A stretch of DNA of 64,000 bases from Tardibacter chloracetimidivorans (GTDB lineage: Bacteria; Pseudomonadota; Alphaproteobacteria; Sphingomonadales; Sphingomonadaceae). The DNA lies in NCBI RefSeq assembly GCF_001890385.1, contig NZ_CP018221.1, forward strand, positions 1,103,501 to 1,167,500. The letters are read 5' to 3'. A program made the translations under genes and the position numbers. Below are positions 8,213 through 17,710 of the stretch, piece after piece. The notes below the pieces were generated by a model. It made no database searches. It was not told where the DNA came from and saw only the letters and a program-made list of their open reading frames with translations. Numbering within the stretch: position 1 is the stretch's first letter; every line of letters starts with the position of its first letter.

Positions 8213-8499
8213 GACACCTCCGCGCGTGTCGCCCCGATGCGCACGCTGATCGACCGTGAATCCGCATAGCCAAGCGCCGTCACGACTGTGTTGGTCAGCC
8301 GGTACATCACCCCCTCGATCCCGCCCGAAATGACGGCGGTTGCGACGGTGTCGGTTTTCTCATGGCTGTCTACCACCAGGCCGCCATCCTCCGCCGGGGC
8401 CACGGCCCAGCTCGCGGTCTGGATCGAATCTCCCTCCGCCAGCGCGTCCGTCCAGTCGATCTCGACCGGCAGCACCGCCAGCGCGTCCTTCAGCTTCAT
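8209..8499 (-). CDS. Fibre-tail adaptor-like small protein
   Basis: A 96-residue protein with the pattern W-T-D-A-L-A-E-G-D-S-I, ASWAVAPAEDGGLVV and VISGGIEGVMYRLTNTVVTALG, characteristic of small proteins annotated as phage fibre-tail adaptors. It is coupled by 4-bp overlaps to both the fibre gene upstream and the connector downstream. A role in anchoring the SGNH fibre to the virion is an inference from this position. Confidence 0.65.
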   Translation of the reverse strand: MKLKDALAVLPVEIDWTDALAEGDSIQTASWAVAPAEDGGLVVDSHEKTDTVATAVISGGIEGVMYRLTNTVVTALGYADSRSISVRIGATRAEVS

Positions 8500-11006
8500 G
8501 CCGCCATCCTCCAGTTCCGGCGGACCCGCCAGCGCCAGCCCGGCACAGGCGGCGGCGAGGATGGCCCGGCGCCAACCGCCGCCAGAGCCATCGGCGACAG
8601 ACTGATCGACGAAAGACCCCTGATTGGTGCTGACCCCGACGACACCAGCACCGGCGGGGCGAGCTGCACGCTGGCCGCGCCAGCGATGCCGCCCGCGCTT
8701 GCCCCCGACACCTCTATCGGCGCGAACGTGATGGCGAGCGCACCCTGAACCCTCACAGAGCCGGTGCCGACCGCCGCCAGGGCACCCGGCGTGATCGATG
8801 CTGCGCCGCTGACCGGCACGTTGCCGCTGCCGGTGACGACCGGCCCGCCCATGTCGATCGATGCCGCGCCCTGGGCAGGTTGAACCCCCGATGCCGCGAT
8901 CTCCATTGCGCTCATCGAGATTGTGGCTGAACCGTCAACGGTGGATCCACCGGCCCCCGACGCCGTCATGGCCTCCATGGTGACCGCCGCCGACCCTGAA
9001 TAAGCGACCAGCGCCGCCACCGCATCGATCGTCGGTGCGATCTGCCGCCCGTTCGTGATGCCGTCGCCGTCGACATGATCGTCATAGATCATGTTCTGAT
9101 CGGCCGTCGTCCCACTGGGGTCAGGATGACCCAGCGCATATACGTCCACGACGACATTGCCGGGATCGCTCGCGAGCTTCAGCGTGATCGTATCGGTGCC
9201 GACCGTGATCGGCGTCGATCCGTCCAGCGACAGCGCACCGCTGAGCGCGCCTTCCGGATACACCACAAAGCGCGGCGCGGGCGATCCGACCGACACCAGC
9301 GCGCTTGCACCGCTGGGCAATGCCACCGACAGCACGATATCCGTGCTGCCTGGCGCACGCCGCGCGCCAGTGATCGCCGGTCCCTCGTTGCTACCCGACA
9401 GGCCCAGGCCCGGCAGTGCCGCACGGTGGAAATGATGGGCCAGCGTGATGTTGCCTGGCTGCCCCTGATGCACGGCATCTTCCAGTGTCACGTCATGCGG
9501 CTCGACATATTGGCCGCCGTTGACGGTCGCCCAATGCCTCCCCGCTCGCCGTATCTCATGGATCTGCGCGATCGTTCCCGCCGCGCCCGAGGTGCGGGTG
9601 GCCATGGTGCAGACAATGGTATCGAAGGCGGAGCCAAGCACGGCATTATGGGCGGCCGCATCCGCCACGATCGCGTCCAGATTGCTCTCGAACGCCGCCT
9701 GGCTGACGCCATCCCCGGCGTCATTGCCGCCCTGGTGGATCATCCATGTCTCAAAGCCGCCGACCGCATCCCACACGCCGCGCAGCTGGTTGTTCAGCGT
9801 GGTGTCCGGCAGCCAGTCTCCTGTCGCGGTCGAGCCTTGCGAATGGCCGGTCATGGCGCAGTTGACGCCCGACGCGGCCACCTGTCGCCGCAGGAATTCA
9901 GAGGCGAAGGCGCTGCCCCAATTCCCGCCGTCCGCCGGGGCCTCCCATGCGGGCGTCGTGACGCTGATGCCGGTTTCGCCGCACCGCGCATAGATCGAGC
10001 AATAGGGGCTGATCGTCACGCCAAGGCTGGCGTTCGTGCCCGTATATGCAGGCATCTTGCCGAACTGGCGCGCGGCCTGGCTCTGCCCTTGCAGCGAGAT
10101 AATCCGCCCGACCATGACACGCGACGTGCCAAGCACGATCTGGCCGGTGTCGTCGTCCGGCATCAGGTCCAGATAATACCATCCGGTTGCCGCCGGAACA
10201 TCCGGGCAGCTGATCGTTGCCGCACCCACCGAAAGCGCGCCGCTATGGGCAACGGTCCAATCCTGCACCACCGGATTGCCGCCCGTCTCCGCGTCGCGCA
10301 GCCGGTATTTGACGCTGGACGTGATCGGGGCATTGACGGTGACCGGAACGGGCACGGTGCCAATGCCCTTGCCGTTCTCCCCGCCGGTCTTCGTCGACCG
10401 CTGAAAGATCCGCAGATCGGGCAGCTGCGGCATGATGAGCGTGGCCGATGCGTAATCGGTGACCGTCAGATTATCCCAGTGATAACCCGTCGAATCGGTG
10501 GGCGCTCCGCCCGAATTGCGGAAGCCGACCTTTCCGGCATCGGTAATGGTGTTGGCCGTTGTCGAACATTTGAGAACGTCATCGACGTACAGCCGCTTGG
10601 TGCCGTTCCGGACCTCCAACCTCAGGTGATAGGTAGTACCTGCCACCAGCGTAAAGGCCGACGAATTGTTGTTCGCGAACGAACCGTCGACCGTGTGGCC
10701 TATCGTCCAGCCAGAGCCGTTCAGCCACCCGAAAACGACGTAGGTATTGCTGCTCTGGATGCGGGCCGCGATGAAGGTGCTTTGCGATATCGTGGTGTGA
10801 ACGTAGAAATCGACTTCGATATCGTATTCTGCACCGGCGGGCGTCCAGTTCGACTGAACAACGGCCGTGGTAGTGTTGGCCCTGATGCGGTTGCTGCGGA
10901 CAACGAAATTGCCGGTCAGCGCCGTCCATGATTCGCCGCTGTCGGCGGTCAGCGCCGTCAGCAGCGTACCATCGGCCGCCGTGAAGGTAGCGTTAAGCGC
11001 AGCCAC
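8496..11006 (-). CDS. Virion fibre with LamG-like and SGNH esterase domains
   Basis: An 836-residue protein. Residues about 1-190 look like a concanavalin/LamG-type beta sandwich (YHLRLEVRNGTKRLYVDDV, then VGFRNSGGAPTDSTGYHWDN). From about 300 to 550 there is an SGNH/sialate-O-acetylesterase-like domain with block I G-Q-S-Q, a GHSQGS loop, block III HQGGNDA, and a block V-like D-A-V-H...H segment (EDAVHQGQPGNITLAHHFHR). The C-terminal 150 residues hold degenerate repeats of about 25 residues rich in Gly, Ala, Ser (GAASI..., GALAI..., GAASV...). It probably binds and de-esterifies surface polysaccharide. Its place between the capsid and connector genes, rather than after the tail tip, is unusual. 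Confidence 0.78.
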   Translation of the reverse strand: MAALNATFTAADGTLLTALTADSGESWTALTGNFVVRSNRIRANTTTAVVQSNWTPAGAEYDIEVDFYVHTTISQSTFIAARIQSSNTYVVFGWLNGSGWTIGHTVDGSFANNNSSAFTLVAGTTYHLRLEVRNGTKRLYVDDVLKCSTTANTITDAGKVGFRNSGGAPTDSTGYHWDNLTVTDYASATLIMPQLPDLRIFQRSTKTGGENGKGIGTVPVPVTVNAPITSSVKYRLRDAETGGNPVVQDWTVAHSGALSVGAATISCPDVPAATGWYYLDLMPDDDTGQIVLGTSRVMVGRIISLQGQSQAARQFGKMPAYTGTNASLGVTISPYCSIYARCGETGISVTTPAWEAPADGGNWGSAFASEFLRRQVAASGVNCAMTGHSQGSTATGDWLPDTTLNNQLRGVWDAVGGFETWMIHQGGNDAGDGVSQAAFESNLDAIVADAAAHNAVLGSAFDTIVCTMATRTSGAAGTIAQIHEIRRAGRHWATVNGGQYVEPHDVTLEDAVHQGQPGNITLAHHFHRAALPGLGLSGSNEGPAITGARRAPGSTDIVLSVALPSGASALVSVGSPAPRFVVYPEGALSGALSLDGSTPITVGTDTITLKLASDPGNVVVDVYALGHPDPSGTTADQNMIYDDHVDGDGITNGRQIAPTIDAVAALVAYSGSAAVTMEAMTASGAGGSTVDGSATISMSAMEIAASGVQPAQGAASIDMGGPVVTGSGNVPVSGAASITPGALAAVGTGSVRVQGALAITFAPIEVSGASAGGIAGAASVQLAPPVLVSSGSAPIRGLSSISLSPMALAAVGAGPSSPPPVPGWRWRVRRNWRMAA

Positions 11007-11021
11007 GGGCTTCAGATCCTA

Positions 11022-11423
11022 TCAGGCGCCGGGTTCGGTAAGGGTAAAGCCGGTGATCTCAACAGGCTGCCCCAGGGCGATGTTGGTGTTGTTCAGCGTC
11101 AGTTCCCCGCCGGCGCCCGTCGCGGTGATCGTCCCCTGGGCATGGCAGGTGGTGCCATCGGAAGCATAGATGCGGAAGTGGGCCGCAACGCCGGCGGCGT
11201 CCGCCTCCGCGTCTTCCCATGTGCCGGATTTGGCCTTCGTGCCACCGGAAGCCGCAGCCATCCAGTCCGAAGGCAGGTTCAGCGTCGCCAGCACCGTGCC
11301 GCTGTCGGCCGCCGCACAGCTGGCAGGGGCAGCGCCGGTCCTGATCTTCAGGATCGCGTCCGCGCCAATGGCGGATTCGAACGCATCCAGGCGCGCATTG
11401 CGCACCGACACCGATAGCTGCAT
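11022..11423 (-). CDS. Phage structural protein, unknown
   Basis: A 133-residue protein starting MQLSVSVRNARLDAFESAIG, with AILKIRTG, LATLNLPSDWMAAASGG and a C-terminal strand-rich part. This pattern is common in alphaproteobacterial prophages next to the capsid gene, but no function is known to me. It is preceded by a strong hairpin and is followed closely by the fibre gene, so it may be a fibre or decoration component. Confidence 0.6.
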   Translation of the reverse strand: MQLSVSVRNARLDAFESAIGADAILKIRTGAAPASCAAADSGTVLATLNLPSDWMAAASGGTKAKSGTWEDAEADAAGVAAHFRIYASDGTTCHAQGTITATGAGGELTLNNTNIALGQPVEITGFTLTEPGA

Positions 11424-11443
11424 GTCAAAACCTCATGATATGA

Positions 11444-11471
11444 AAAGGGCCGCCCCGAAGGACGGCCCTTT
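11444..11471 (-). terminator. Hairpin / bidirectional-type terminator between structural genes
   Basis: A nine-base stem AAAGGGCCG / CGGCCCTTT closes a loop of about ten bases. On the minus strand the 3' arm is followed by four T. It lies between the genes at 11485 and 11423, so it can trim or attenuate the late transcript downstream of the capsid genes. Confidence 0.55.
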
Positions 11472-11484
11472 ACCTGCTAAATCT

Positions 11485-11922
11485 TCAAGCCTGCGCGGCT
11501 TCCGGCTGATTGAAGCCATGCCCCTTGATCACATTGGCCGCGATCGGCGTGCCCGCGCCGTGCGTGCCACTGAAGTCCGCCAGCAGCTTCAGGTATCGCT
11601 TTCCACCCTTGTAGCCGAAGCGATAGACCGCCGCCGCCGCATGGGCCGCGACCAGCGACTTGATGATGCCGGCGCCGGCGACCGTCACGCCGAGCATGTC
11701 ATCCGTGGTGACATCGCTATATGCGCTGTCGTCATCGGAATGCGTCAGCTTGAACTCGATCTTGTTCGTGCCCGAAAACGTGATGCCGCCGATGCCAATC
11801 GAAAGCACGATCTCAGCAGCGTTGTAGCCCTGAAGATCGATTGCCGCAGGTGTGTTGTCGGCGGCCAGCACCACCGCGCCGATGGCCGAAACCACCGTGA
11901 TATCGGAATGAATGTCCCGCAT
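11485..11922 (-). CDS. Phage head-associated protein, unknown
   Basis: A 145-residue protein (MRDIHSDITVVSAIGAVVLA) with a central part KIEFKLTHSDDDSAYSDVTTDD and a C-terminal GGKRYLKLLADFSGTHGAGTP segment. It follows the major capsid gene directly, where head decoration proteins are encoded, and is predicted to be mostly beta structure. The family is a recurrent uncharacterised one in phages of this type. Confidence 0.65.
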   Translation of the reverse strand: MRDIHSDITVVSAIGAVVLAADNTPAAIDLQGYNAAEIVLSIGIGGITFSGTNKIEFKLTHSDDDSAYSDVTTDDMLGVTVAGAGIIKSLVAAHAAAAVYRFGYKGGKRYLKLLADFSGTHGAGTPIAANVIKGHGFNQPEAAQA

Positions 11923-11996
11923 GGGATGATCCTTTCAAAAGAAAGGCGGAAAGCTGAAGCCTCCCGCCACATTTCGGATTGTAAATGGCGCGCCGA

Positions 11997-13283
11997 CTAG
12001 CTGGCGGCGACCTTCAGCAGCTTGATCGCCTCGAAATTGACTACCGCACCACCCACGCGCTTCGTGGTGTAGAACAGCACGTTCGGCTTCGAGGTGTACG
12101 GATCGCGCAGAACACGAATGCCGAGGCGATCGGTGATCAGATAGCCGCGCTGGAAATTGCCGAATGCAACAGCGAGAGCGCCGGCGCCCACCGCGGGCAT
12201 ATTGTCGTCGGTAACGACAGGCTTGCCGAGGATGGTGCCGAGTTCCGCCGTCGCGCTGGGCGGGGCCCAGATGAATGAACCGTTGGCATCCTTGAACTTC
12301 CGGATCTTGCCGAGAGTCGCGTCCGAGGTGATGAACGATGCGCCATTACGATAGCCCTGCTTGAGCGCGTAATAGAGATCGACCAGCGCATCCGCCGGAT
12401 TGACCGACGCGGTAGGCGTCACAAAGTCCGCCGCCGCCCCTGTCGCGACATAGCCGATGTTGCCCCAGCTGTAGGACGCATTGGCGACCGTGGCATATTG
12501 CAGGATGCCGCGCGGCTTGTTGACGCCGTTGCCGTTAATGAAGGCATCGCCTTCCTGTTCAGCGAATTCGATCGACACTTCATCGGCTAGCCACTGCGCG
12601 ATATCCATCACCGCGTCATCGAGCGATGTCTGAGTGGCTGCCGGGTTTGCATAAAGCTCGCCGGTGTTGATCAGGATCTCGCGCAGGGTCGGGGTATCGG
12701 TTTCGGCCCGGGCAGCTTCCTCGCCAACCCAGCCGGATGCCGCTCCGCCCATATTCACCAGCTTCTTATAGGTGCTGGTCGACACAGGGATGACACGCGA
12801 AACGCTTCGTACGGCTGAAACAGTTCCCAGCACGCGGTCGATGGTCGATTCCATCTCTTCCGGCACGAGATAGCCGCCGTCCGGATCCGATTGCGTGGTC
12901 AGCTTCGCGTTGACCTCGAGAGTGCGCATATCGGCGTCGACCGCGCGGTCGCCCTTGCGGAACCAGGTGTTGAACACCTTCGAGTGCTCAGCCTTGGCCG
13001 GATCAACATCGCCGTCTGAGCCGCCGACCTTCAGCGCGGCCAACGAGGCGTTCACCCCATCGAGCGACTTCTGAAGCGAGGTGATTTCAGCGTTGATGCG
13101 GTCGACCTTTTCGGTCTGAACGACATCGCTGAGCCTGGCGTTGATGTCGGCCAGCTCTTTCGTGCGCTCGGCCTTGAACGCCTCGAAGGTGGACTGAAGT
13201 TCATTGAGGATCTTGGTAGCCGCGCTGGCGTCGGCACGCACGCCGACGAGCCCGCGAGCCCGCAGGTTGAGATTGGCAGTCAT
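11997..13283 (-). CDS. Major capsid protein, HK97 fold
   Basis: A 428-residue protein with an N-terminal charged helical delta domain (about residues 20-85, NELQSTFEAFKAERTKELAD), expected to act as internal scaffold and be removed by the protease encoded upstream. The mature region has HK97 features: VPEEMESTIDRVLGTVSAVR, EEAARAETDTPTLREI, EFAEQEGDAFINGNG and the C-terminal VLRDPYTSKPNVLFYTTKRVGG. A strong ribosome binding site (AAGGAGG) precedes the ATG, fitting high expression. Confidence 0.95.
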   Translation of the reverse strand: MTANLNLRARGLVGVRADASAATKILNELQSTFEAFKAERTKELADINARLSDVVQTEKVDRINAEITSLQKSLDGVNASLAALKVGGSDGDVDPAKAEHSKVFNTWFRKGDRAVDADMRTLEVNAKLTTQSDPDGGYLVPEEMESTIDRVLGTVSAVRSVSRVIPVSTSTYKKLVNMGGAASGWVGEEAARAETDTPTLREILINTGELYANPAATQTSLDDAVMDIAQWLADEVSIEFAEQEGDAFINGNGVNKPRGILQYATVANASYSWGNIGYVATGAAADFVTPTASVNPADALVDLYYALKQGYRNGASFITSDATLGKIRKFKDANGSFIWAPPSATAELGTILGKPVVTDDNMPAVGAGALAVAFGNFQRGYLITDRLGIRVLRDPYTSKPNVLFYTTKRVGGAVVNFEAIKLLKVAAS

Positions 13284-13295
13284 ATGGTGGCCTCC

Positions 13296-14138
13296 TTAGG
13301 ACCGGATGGTTTCAATCAGCCGCTGAAAGGCGGCGGGTTCGAAGCCTGCATCACGCTCGGCGGAACGGCCTGCATCGCGCGGGGCCATCATTGCAGCGAT
13401 CATTTCAGAGCGATCGTTGCGGGAGAAGCCGGCTCTTGCGAGCGCGGCCTCGGTCTGGCGGCGGGCCATCAGCCCGCGATCCATATTTTTCGCGTCACCG
13501 TCAGGCGCTTTGATGTCCGGTGCGACCGTATCGGCGAAGCCGTTTTTCACCGCATCGGACGGGCCCATGAACGTCTCGGCATCCATCAATTTAACAATTT
13601 CGGCCCGGGCCAGCCCGGTCCGCGCCTCGTAAATGTCCGCCAAGGCGTTGTCGAAACCGTCGAAAAGCTTGGCGGCTTCACGCATGTCGTGACGGTTTCC
13701 GATGACGGCGCCCCAGGCATTGTGAACCATCACGAACGTGCCAAGCCCCACGCGGATCTCGTCGCCCGCCATTGCGATGATCGAGGCGGCCGAAGCCGCC
13801 CAGCCCATGACGTTGACGGTAACTTTCGCCTCGTGCTCGCGCAGCATATTGTAGATCGCGATGCCTTCGAACATATCGCCGCCCGGCGAATTGATGTTCA
13901 CCACGACGTCGTTCTTGCCGATGGAACGGAGCGCGGCGGACATGCGCTTGGTCGTGAACCCTCCGCCGGTCCACCAGTCCTCGCCGATCACATCGTATAT
14001 CGAAATGCTGTTATCCTTGTCATCGGCTGCGGCCAGCGGCTTTTCAGCCCACTGTGCGAGCACGTCCGACGGCGCGTCCCACTGGAAATTCTGCGGACGG
14101 GCGAACGTCTTGGCTTCAGGCAGGTTGCGGATCGTCAT
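13296..14138 (-). CDS. ClpP-like head maturation protease
   Basis: A 280-residue protein with the ClpP/S14 fold used by phage prohead proteases: NINSPGGDMFEGIAIYNML, the nucleophile region GWAASAAS (Ser at about 116), and the His motif FVMVHNAWG (about 139). The acidic residue expected about 50 residues later lies in the FDNALADIYEARTG region. It should cut the N-terminal delta domain of the major capsid protein during head maturation. It lies between portal and capsid genes and overlaps the portal frame by 23 bp. Confidence 0.93.
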   Translation of the reverse strand: MTIRNLPEAKTFARPQNFQWDAPSDVLAQWAEKPLAAADDKDNSISIYDVIGEDWWTGGGFTTKRMSAALRSIGKNDVVVNINSPGGDMFEGIAIYNMLREHEAKVTVNVMGWAASAASIIAMAGDEIRVGLGTFVMVHNAWGAVIGNRHDMREAAKLFDGFDNALADIYEARTGLARAEIVKLMDAETFMGPSDAVKNGFADTVAPDIKAPDGDAKNMDRGLMARRQTEAALARAGFSRNDRSEMIAAMMAPRDAGRSAERDAGFEPAAFQRLIETIRS

Positions 14139-15384
14139 CTGGCTTTTCCTGTTCTGATTTCCCGGCGGTATTGGGTGGCGGATAGAAGATGTCGCCGCCG
14201 TCGCGCGGGTTCATATCTTCCAGCGCGCGAATCTCGTTTGGCGACATCCAGCCCCATTGCAGCGCCTGCACATAGGCGGCGTTCCGTGTCTTGATGTCAG
14301 CCTGCGCCATCGCGGCGCGATTGAACTTGGCATATAGCGTGTCATCATCACGGATGAGGTCACAGGTGACCCCCTCCTCCCACATGGTGAGATGATCTTC
14401 GAGACAATAGGTGCGGAAGCCATTGGACTTCTGCTCTAGGCCGGTGCCCCAGTTCGAATCATTTCCCGAATTGTCGCCCATCATTGACGGCGGCACGCCG
14501 AAGAACATCGCAATATCGGAGCGCGAGAACTTGCGCGCCTCAATCCACTGCGCATCTTCGGCAGTCATCGATATTTCTTTATAGTCAAGCCCCTCCTCCA
14601 GGACCAGCGCCTTACCTTCTCGCGATCCGCCGGCGCGGTATTCCTCAAGTGATTCCCGCAGATTTTCTCGCGCTTGGGGAGTCAGCTGTTTGTCGACCTT
14701 CAGGACGCCGCTCGCCGTCGCGCCGTTCTTGAACACGATCGCGCCATGCCGTTCCATCGACAGCGCGAGGCCGATGCTTTCGCGCGCATAGGTGATCGGC
14801 GTCACGCCGCCAATGCCATCGAGCGTCAATCCGTACAGGTGCAGTATATCCGCCTGGCCGAACACCACCCGACGCCCATCCTTGCGCGTCCAGATATATT
14901 CGAGGCCCAGGTCATCCTTCTGCTTCACCTGCACGCGGTCGGGATGCAGCGGGATCAGCTCCTGCACCTTGTCACGCGACCAGACGATCATCGCGTAGGC
15001 ATTCCCGCGCAGCAGGACGTGCGCCTGCATCATTCGCCGGAACTGCGCGGGCTTCTGCCAGCGGTTCGGTTTGCGCCTCAGCACCCGCCACAGATCGGTG
15101 TCGGATGCATCCTCCCTCGTCCGCTCATCGACCCGGCGCTTGATATGCAAGGGCAAGGTCGCCACGGCCCCCGAAATGATCCGAACACAGGCGTACACCG
15201 CCGCAACCGACATCGCCGTGTGGGCATTTACGATCTCGCCGGAGCCGGAAACCGCGCCGGCGCGCAACGCATCTTCAAGCTGCTGCGGCGTGGTGATCAC
15301 GACGCCGCCGCCAGATGACTGGACCGATGCGCGAGGGTGCGCGTCGGGGGGCGACCACGAGAATAGACGACTGATCCAGTTCAT
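14116..15384 (-). CDS. Portal protein, HK97 family
   Basis: A 422-residue protein with the HK97 portal pattern: AMSVAAVYACVRIISGAVAT, LPLHIKRR, WRVLRRKPNRWQ, an RGNAYAMIVWSRD strand, LIPLHPDRV, the SMERHGAIVFKNGATASGVL segment, FGVPPSMMGDNS and the C-terminal WGWMSPNEIRALEDMNP. It forms the dodecameric ring through which DNA enters and leaves the head. It starts four bases after the terminase gene stop. Confidence 0.95.
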   Translation of the reverse strand: MNWISRLFSWSPPDAHPRASVQSSGGGVVITTPQQLEDALRAGAVSGSGEIVNAHTAMSVAAVYACVRIISGAVATLPLHIKRRVDERTREDASDTDLWRVLRRKPNRWQKPAQFRRMMQAHVLLRGNAYAMIVWSRDKVQELIPLHPDRVQVKQKDDLGLEYIWTRKDGRRVVFGQADILHLYGLTLDGIGGVTPITYARESIGLALSMERHGAIVFKNGATASGVLKVDKQLTPQARENLRESLEEYRAGGSREGKALVLEEGLDYKEISMTAEDAQWIEARKFSRSDIAMFFGVPPSMMGDNSGNDSNWGTGLEQKSNGFRTYCLEDHLTMWEEGVTCDLIRDDDTLYAKFNRAAMAQADIKTRNAAYVQALQWGWMSPNEIRALEDMNPRDGGDIFYPPPNTAGKSEQEKPDDDPQPA

Positions 15385-15388
15385 CCGT

Positions 15389-17083
15389 TCAGACCATCAT
15401 CAGGCCACGGGTTTCATAGACCGATGGCTTCTCAATCTCGGTCCCCATCGCCACTCCCAGCCCCATGATCGTGGCCACGATGCCGTCGATCCGTTCGGTC
15501 GACTTGTTCTTGGCCGGTTTCAGATTATCGGCAGGGTCGGTTTCCACCGCCACCACCTGCGCATGACGACGAAGCACCGGGTGCCCGCCATGTTCGAACC
15601 CGTTGCACAGCACCAGGCGCTCGAGCTCTTTCGACGGCGCCGCCATCGAGGCGAAGCCCTGACCAAACAGGTTGACGCTCAAACCCTCAGTCATGAGCTC
15701 GGTCGAAATCTGCGTGGCATTCCACCGGTCGATCGCCAGCGTGCCGACCCGGAATTGTTCAGCGTCCCGGTAGACCTGGTCCTTGATGTACGCATAGTCC
15801 ATCACATTGCCAGGAGTGGCGGTGATCGCGCCTTCCGTTACCCATTGGCCGTACTTCAGCTTGTCGCGCTTCTCGTGAAGGCCGATCAGCGCGGCGGGCT
15901 TGAAGAACCGGAGCAGCAGCGCCGGCATCTCCAGTCCGTCCTGCATCGGAAACCACCATGCCAGCGCGGAAAGATCCGTTGTCGAAGAAAGGTCCAGCCC
16001 GCCGCAGCAATATTTGCCGCGCAGGTAAGGCTCCAATTCCTTCCACGTCCGATCCGTGCGGCAATAATCCCATCCGAACTTCCGGCCGTCGTCGTCGATC
16101 GCATCGATCGGCAGCCAGCGCGTGGCCTGTTCGGTCCAGATGTTCAGATGATAGCTCTTGAATCCGTTCTCCAGGCGCGGAAGCTGGCGAGCGCGTCGGC
16201 ATTCCGCCTCCAGCGTCTCCAGTTTCTTCGAAATGCCCAGGTTCGGGTTGGCCTTTGCCCACACCTTCGGATCGGTCCAATCGTCGTCGGCATTGGCGGC
16301 ATAGACCACAACCAGCGTCTCTGGATCGTCGAGCTCACCGCCGAGGATCTTCTCGCACTCTTCCCAGGCTTCCTCGCCATAGCCGCCCTTCTTTCCGGCG
16401 GTGGAGATGAGGAATTCCAGCGGTTGACGTCTCGCGCCCTCGGAATCGTGGACGAACTGGTACAGCTCGCCGGACACCCATTCGTGAATTTCGTCTCCGA
16501 TCAACCCCGAGGCCGACAGTCCATGCTTGCCCGTCGGCCGTCCCGACAGCGGCTTGAACGATGCATTCAGCGCGGGGCAGTAGATCGCCGTCTTCAGGCA
16601 TTCCAGCGCGTCCGACAACGTCGCGGATTTACCCGCCATCGCCGCCGCCTTGTCGAACACGAGCCGCGCCTGGTTGGCGTCGGTCGCGATCGAATAGACC
16701 TGGCCGCCGAACTCGGCATCGCCGAGCAGCATTAGCAGCGCTATGCCCGCCGCCAGCTCGGTCTTGCCGTTCTTTCGCGGCACCCACACATAGCAGCGCC
16801 GATAACGCCGCGTTCCGTCCGCGCGCTTCCACCCGAAGAGCGGGCGGATGATGTCGTGTTCCTGCCAGCCCTCCAAAATGAACGGGCGGCCTGCCCATTC
16901 ACCCTCCGTCAGACAGACATGTTCGGCAAAGAACGCGACGGCCGCGGCGGCAGCCGACTCGTCATACCAATACTCACCGTCGCGCCAGAGCCGCGCCTTG
17001 GTGTCCCAGATGGCATCTGGCCCTACTGCGCGCGGCCGCTTTCGCGAGCGCGTGCGGCGGGCAGCACCGCATTGAACGGCCAT
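15389..17083 (-). CDS. Terminase large subunit
   Basis: A 564-residue packaging motor. The Walker A-type motif is V-P-R-K-N-G-K-T (about 102-108), with Walker B and the catalytic acidic pair in LIGDEIHEW (about 194-202). The C-terminal RNase H-like nuclease domain includes GGLDLSSTTDLSAL and the late DxD region GTLAIDRWNATQI. The family is Terminase_1 (HK97/P27 type), agreeing with the P27-type small subunit just upstream. Confidence 0.95.
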   Translation of the reverse strand: MAVQCGAARRTRSRKRPRAVGPDAIWDTKARLWRDGEYWYDESAAAAAVAFFAEHVCLTEGEWAGRPFILEGWQEHDIIRPLFGWKRADGTRRYRRCYVWVPRKNGKTELAAGIALLMLLGDAEFGGQVYSIATDANQARLVFDKAAAMAGKSATLSDALECLKTAIYCPALNASFKPLSGRPTGKHGLSASGLIGDEIHEWVSGELYQFVHDSEGARRQPLEFLISTAGKKGGYGEEAWEECEKILGGELDDPETLVVVYAANADDDWTDPKVWAKANPNLGISKKLETLEAECRRARQLPRLENGFKSYHLNIWTEQATRWLPIDAIDDDGRKFGWDYCRTDRTWKELEPYLRGKYCCGGLDLSSTTDLSALAWWFPMQDGLEMPALLLRFFKPAALIGLHEKRDKLKYGQWVTEGAITATPGNVMDYAYIKDQVYRDAEQFRVGTLAIDRWNATQISTELMTEGLSVNLFGQGFASMAAPSKELERLVLCNGFEHGGHPVLRRHAQVVAVETDPADNLKPAKNKSTERIDGIVATIMGLGVAMGTEIEKPSVYETRGLMMV

Positions 17084-17086
17084 GGA

Positions 17087-17668
17087 TCAGTTCATCAGGA
17101 AGCCGACCGCAGGCTTGTTCTTCGCCGAAACCTTGGCCGCCACCGATGGCGCAGCGGGCTTTGCCGCTGGCGACGGTTGCGTCTGCCCACCGAACAGATC
17201 CGGCGAATTGCCCGCCGATGCGCGGGCTGCGAATATCCGCTGCCGCTCGGCAGTGTTCAACCCATAACGATCTTCGAAGGATTCCAGACGGCGGTCCAAC
17301 GCAATCGCCGCGTCCAGTGCCGGGTGGCGGCGCTTCAATGGCGTGGTCAGATGTTGCGAACCGACCTCGTAGAACAGTTGTTCGCCATCCAGCGTCGCCA
17401 TCGCCGAGAGCCACAGCGCGAAGTTCTTGCAGTACCTCCCCAGCGTGAACGCATCGACGGGCGCAGCCAGTTTCATCGCCACAAGGCGCGGCATCAGGTC
17501 GTTCCACACCTCCAGCGCCGAATCTTTCAGCCACGCCGGCGCGGCCATTCGATGATCGTCTTGCGCTGGCGCATCGACAGCGGGGTCCGCGCCGATCCGG
17601 CGGCGGCCAGAATTGCCCTTGGCGACCTTCACCGCCGCAGGTTCTGGTTTGGGCCCACGTCGCGACAT
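17087..17668 (-). CDS. Terminase small subunit, P27 family
   Basis: A 193-residue protein with the P27 pattern: an N-terminal GPKPEPAAVKVAKGNSGRR, WLKDSALEVWNDLMPRLVAMK, and the central LGRYCKNFALW helix that forms the ring oligomer. It recognises the packaging start on phage DNA and hands it to TerL. The C-terminal region is Ala/Pro/Lys-rich. Only three bases separate it from terL. Confidence 0.93.
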   Translation of the reverse strand: MSRRGPKPEPAAVKVAKGNSGRRRIGADPAVDAPAQDDHRMAAPAWLKDSALEVWNDLMPRLVAMKLAAPVDAFTLGRYCKNFALWLSAMATLDGEQLFYEVGSQHLTTPLKRRHPALDAAIALDRRLESFEDRYGLNTAERQRIFAARASAGNSPDLFGGQTQPSPAAKPAAPSVAAKVSAKNKPAVGFLMN

Positions 17669-17698
17669 CGAACTAACCTCTTGATCCTCAGAAAAAAA

Positions 17699-17710
17699 GT
17701 TTCCGGAAAC
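17699..17710. other. 12-bp perfect palindrome upstream of terS
   Basis: GTTTCCGGAAAC is self-complementary and lies in the 115-bp AT-richer gap between the HNH gene and terS. HNH-terS-terL phages often have their cos cleavage site in this interval, so it is a candidate packaging signal. Nothing else in the gap is recognisable. Confidence 0.35.

Noticed and set aside
9075-10931. Long 618-codon plus-strand frame antisense to the fibre gene
   Set aside because: High-GC antisense shadow: Arg/His-rich composition, no ribosome site or operon partner, and the opposite frame encodes recognisable LamG and SGNH domains.
15071-16735. 554-codon plus-strand frame opposite portal and TerL
   Set aside because: Spans two real minus-strand genes; no domain pattern, Arg/His-rich.
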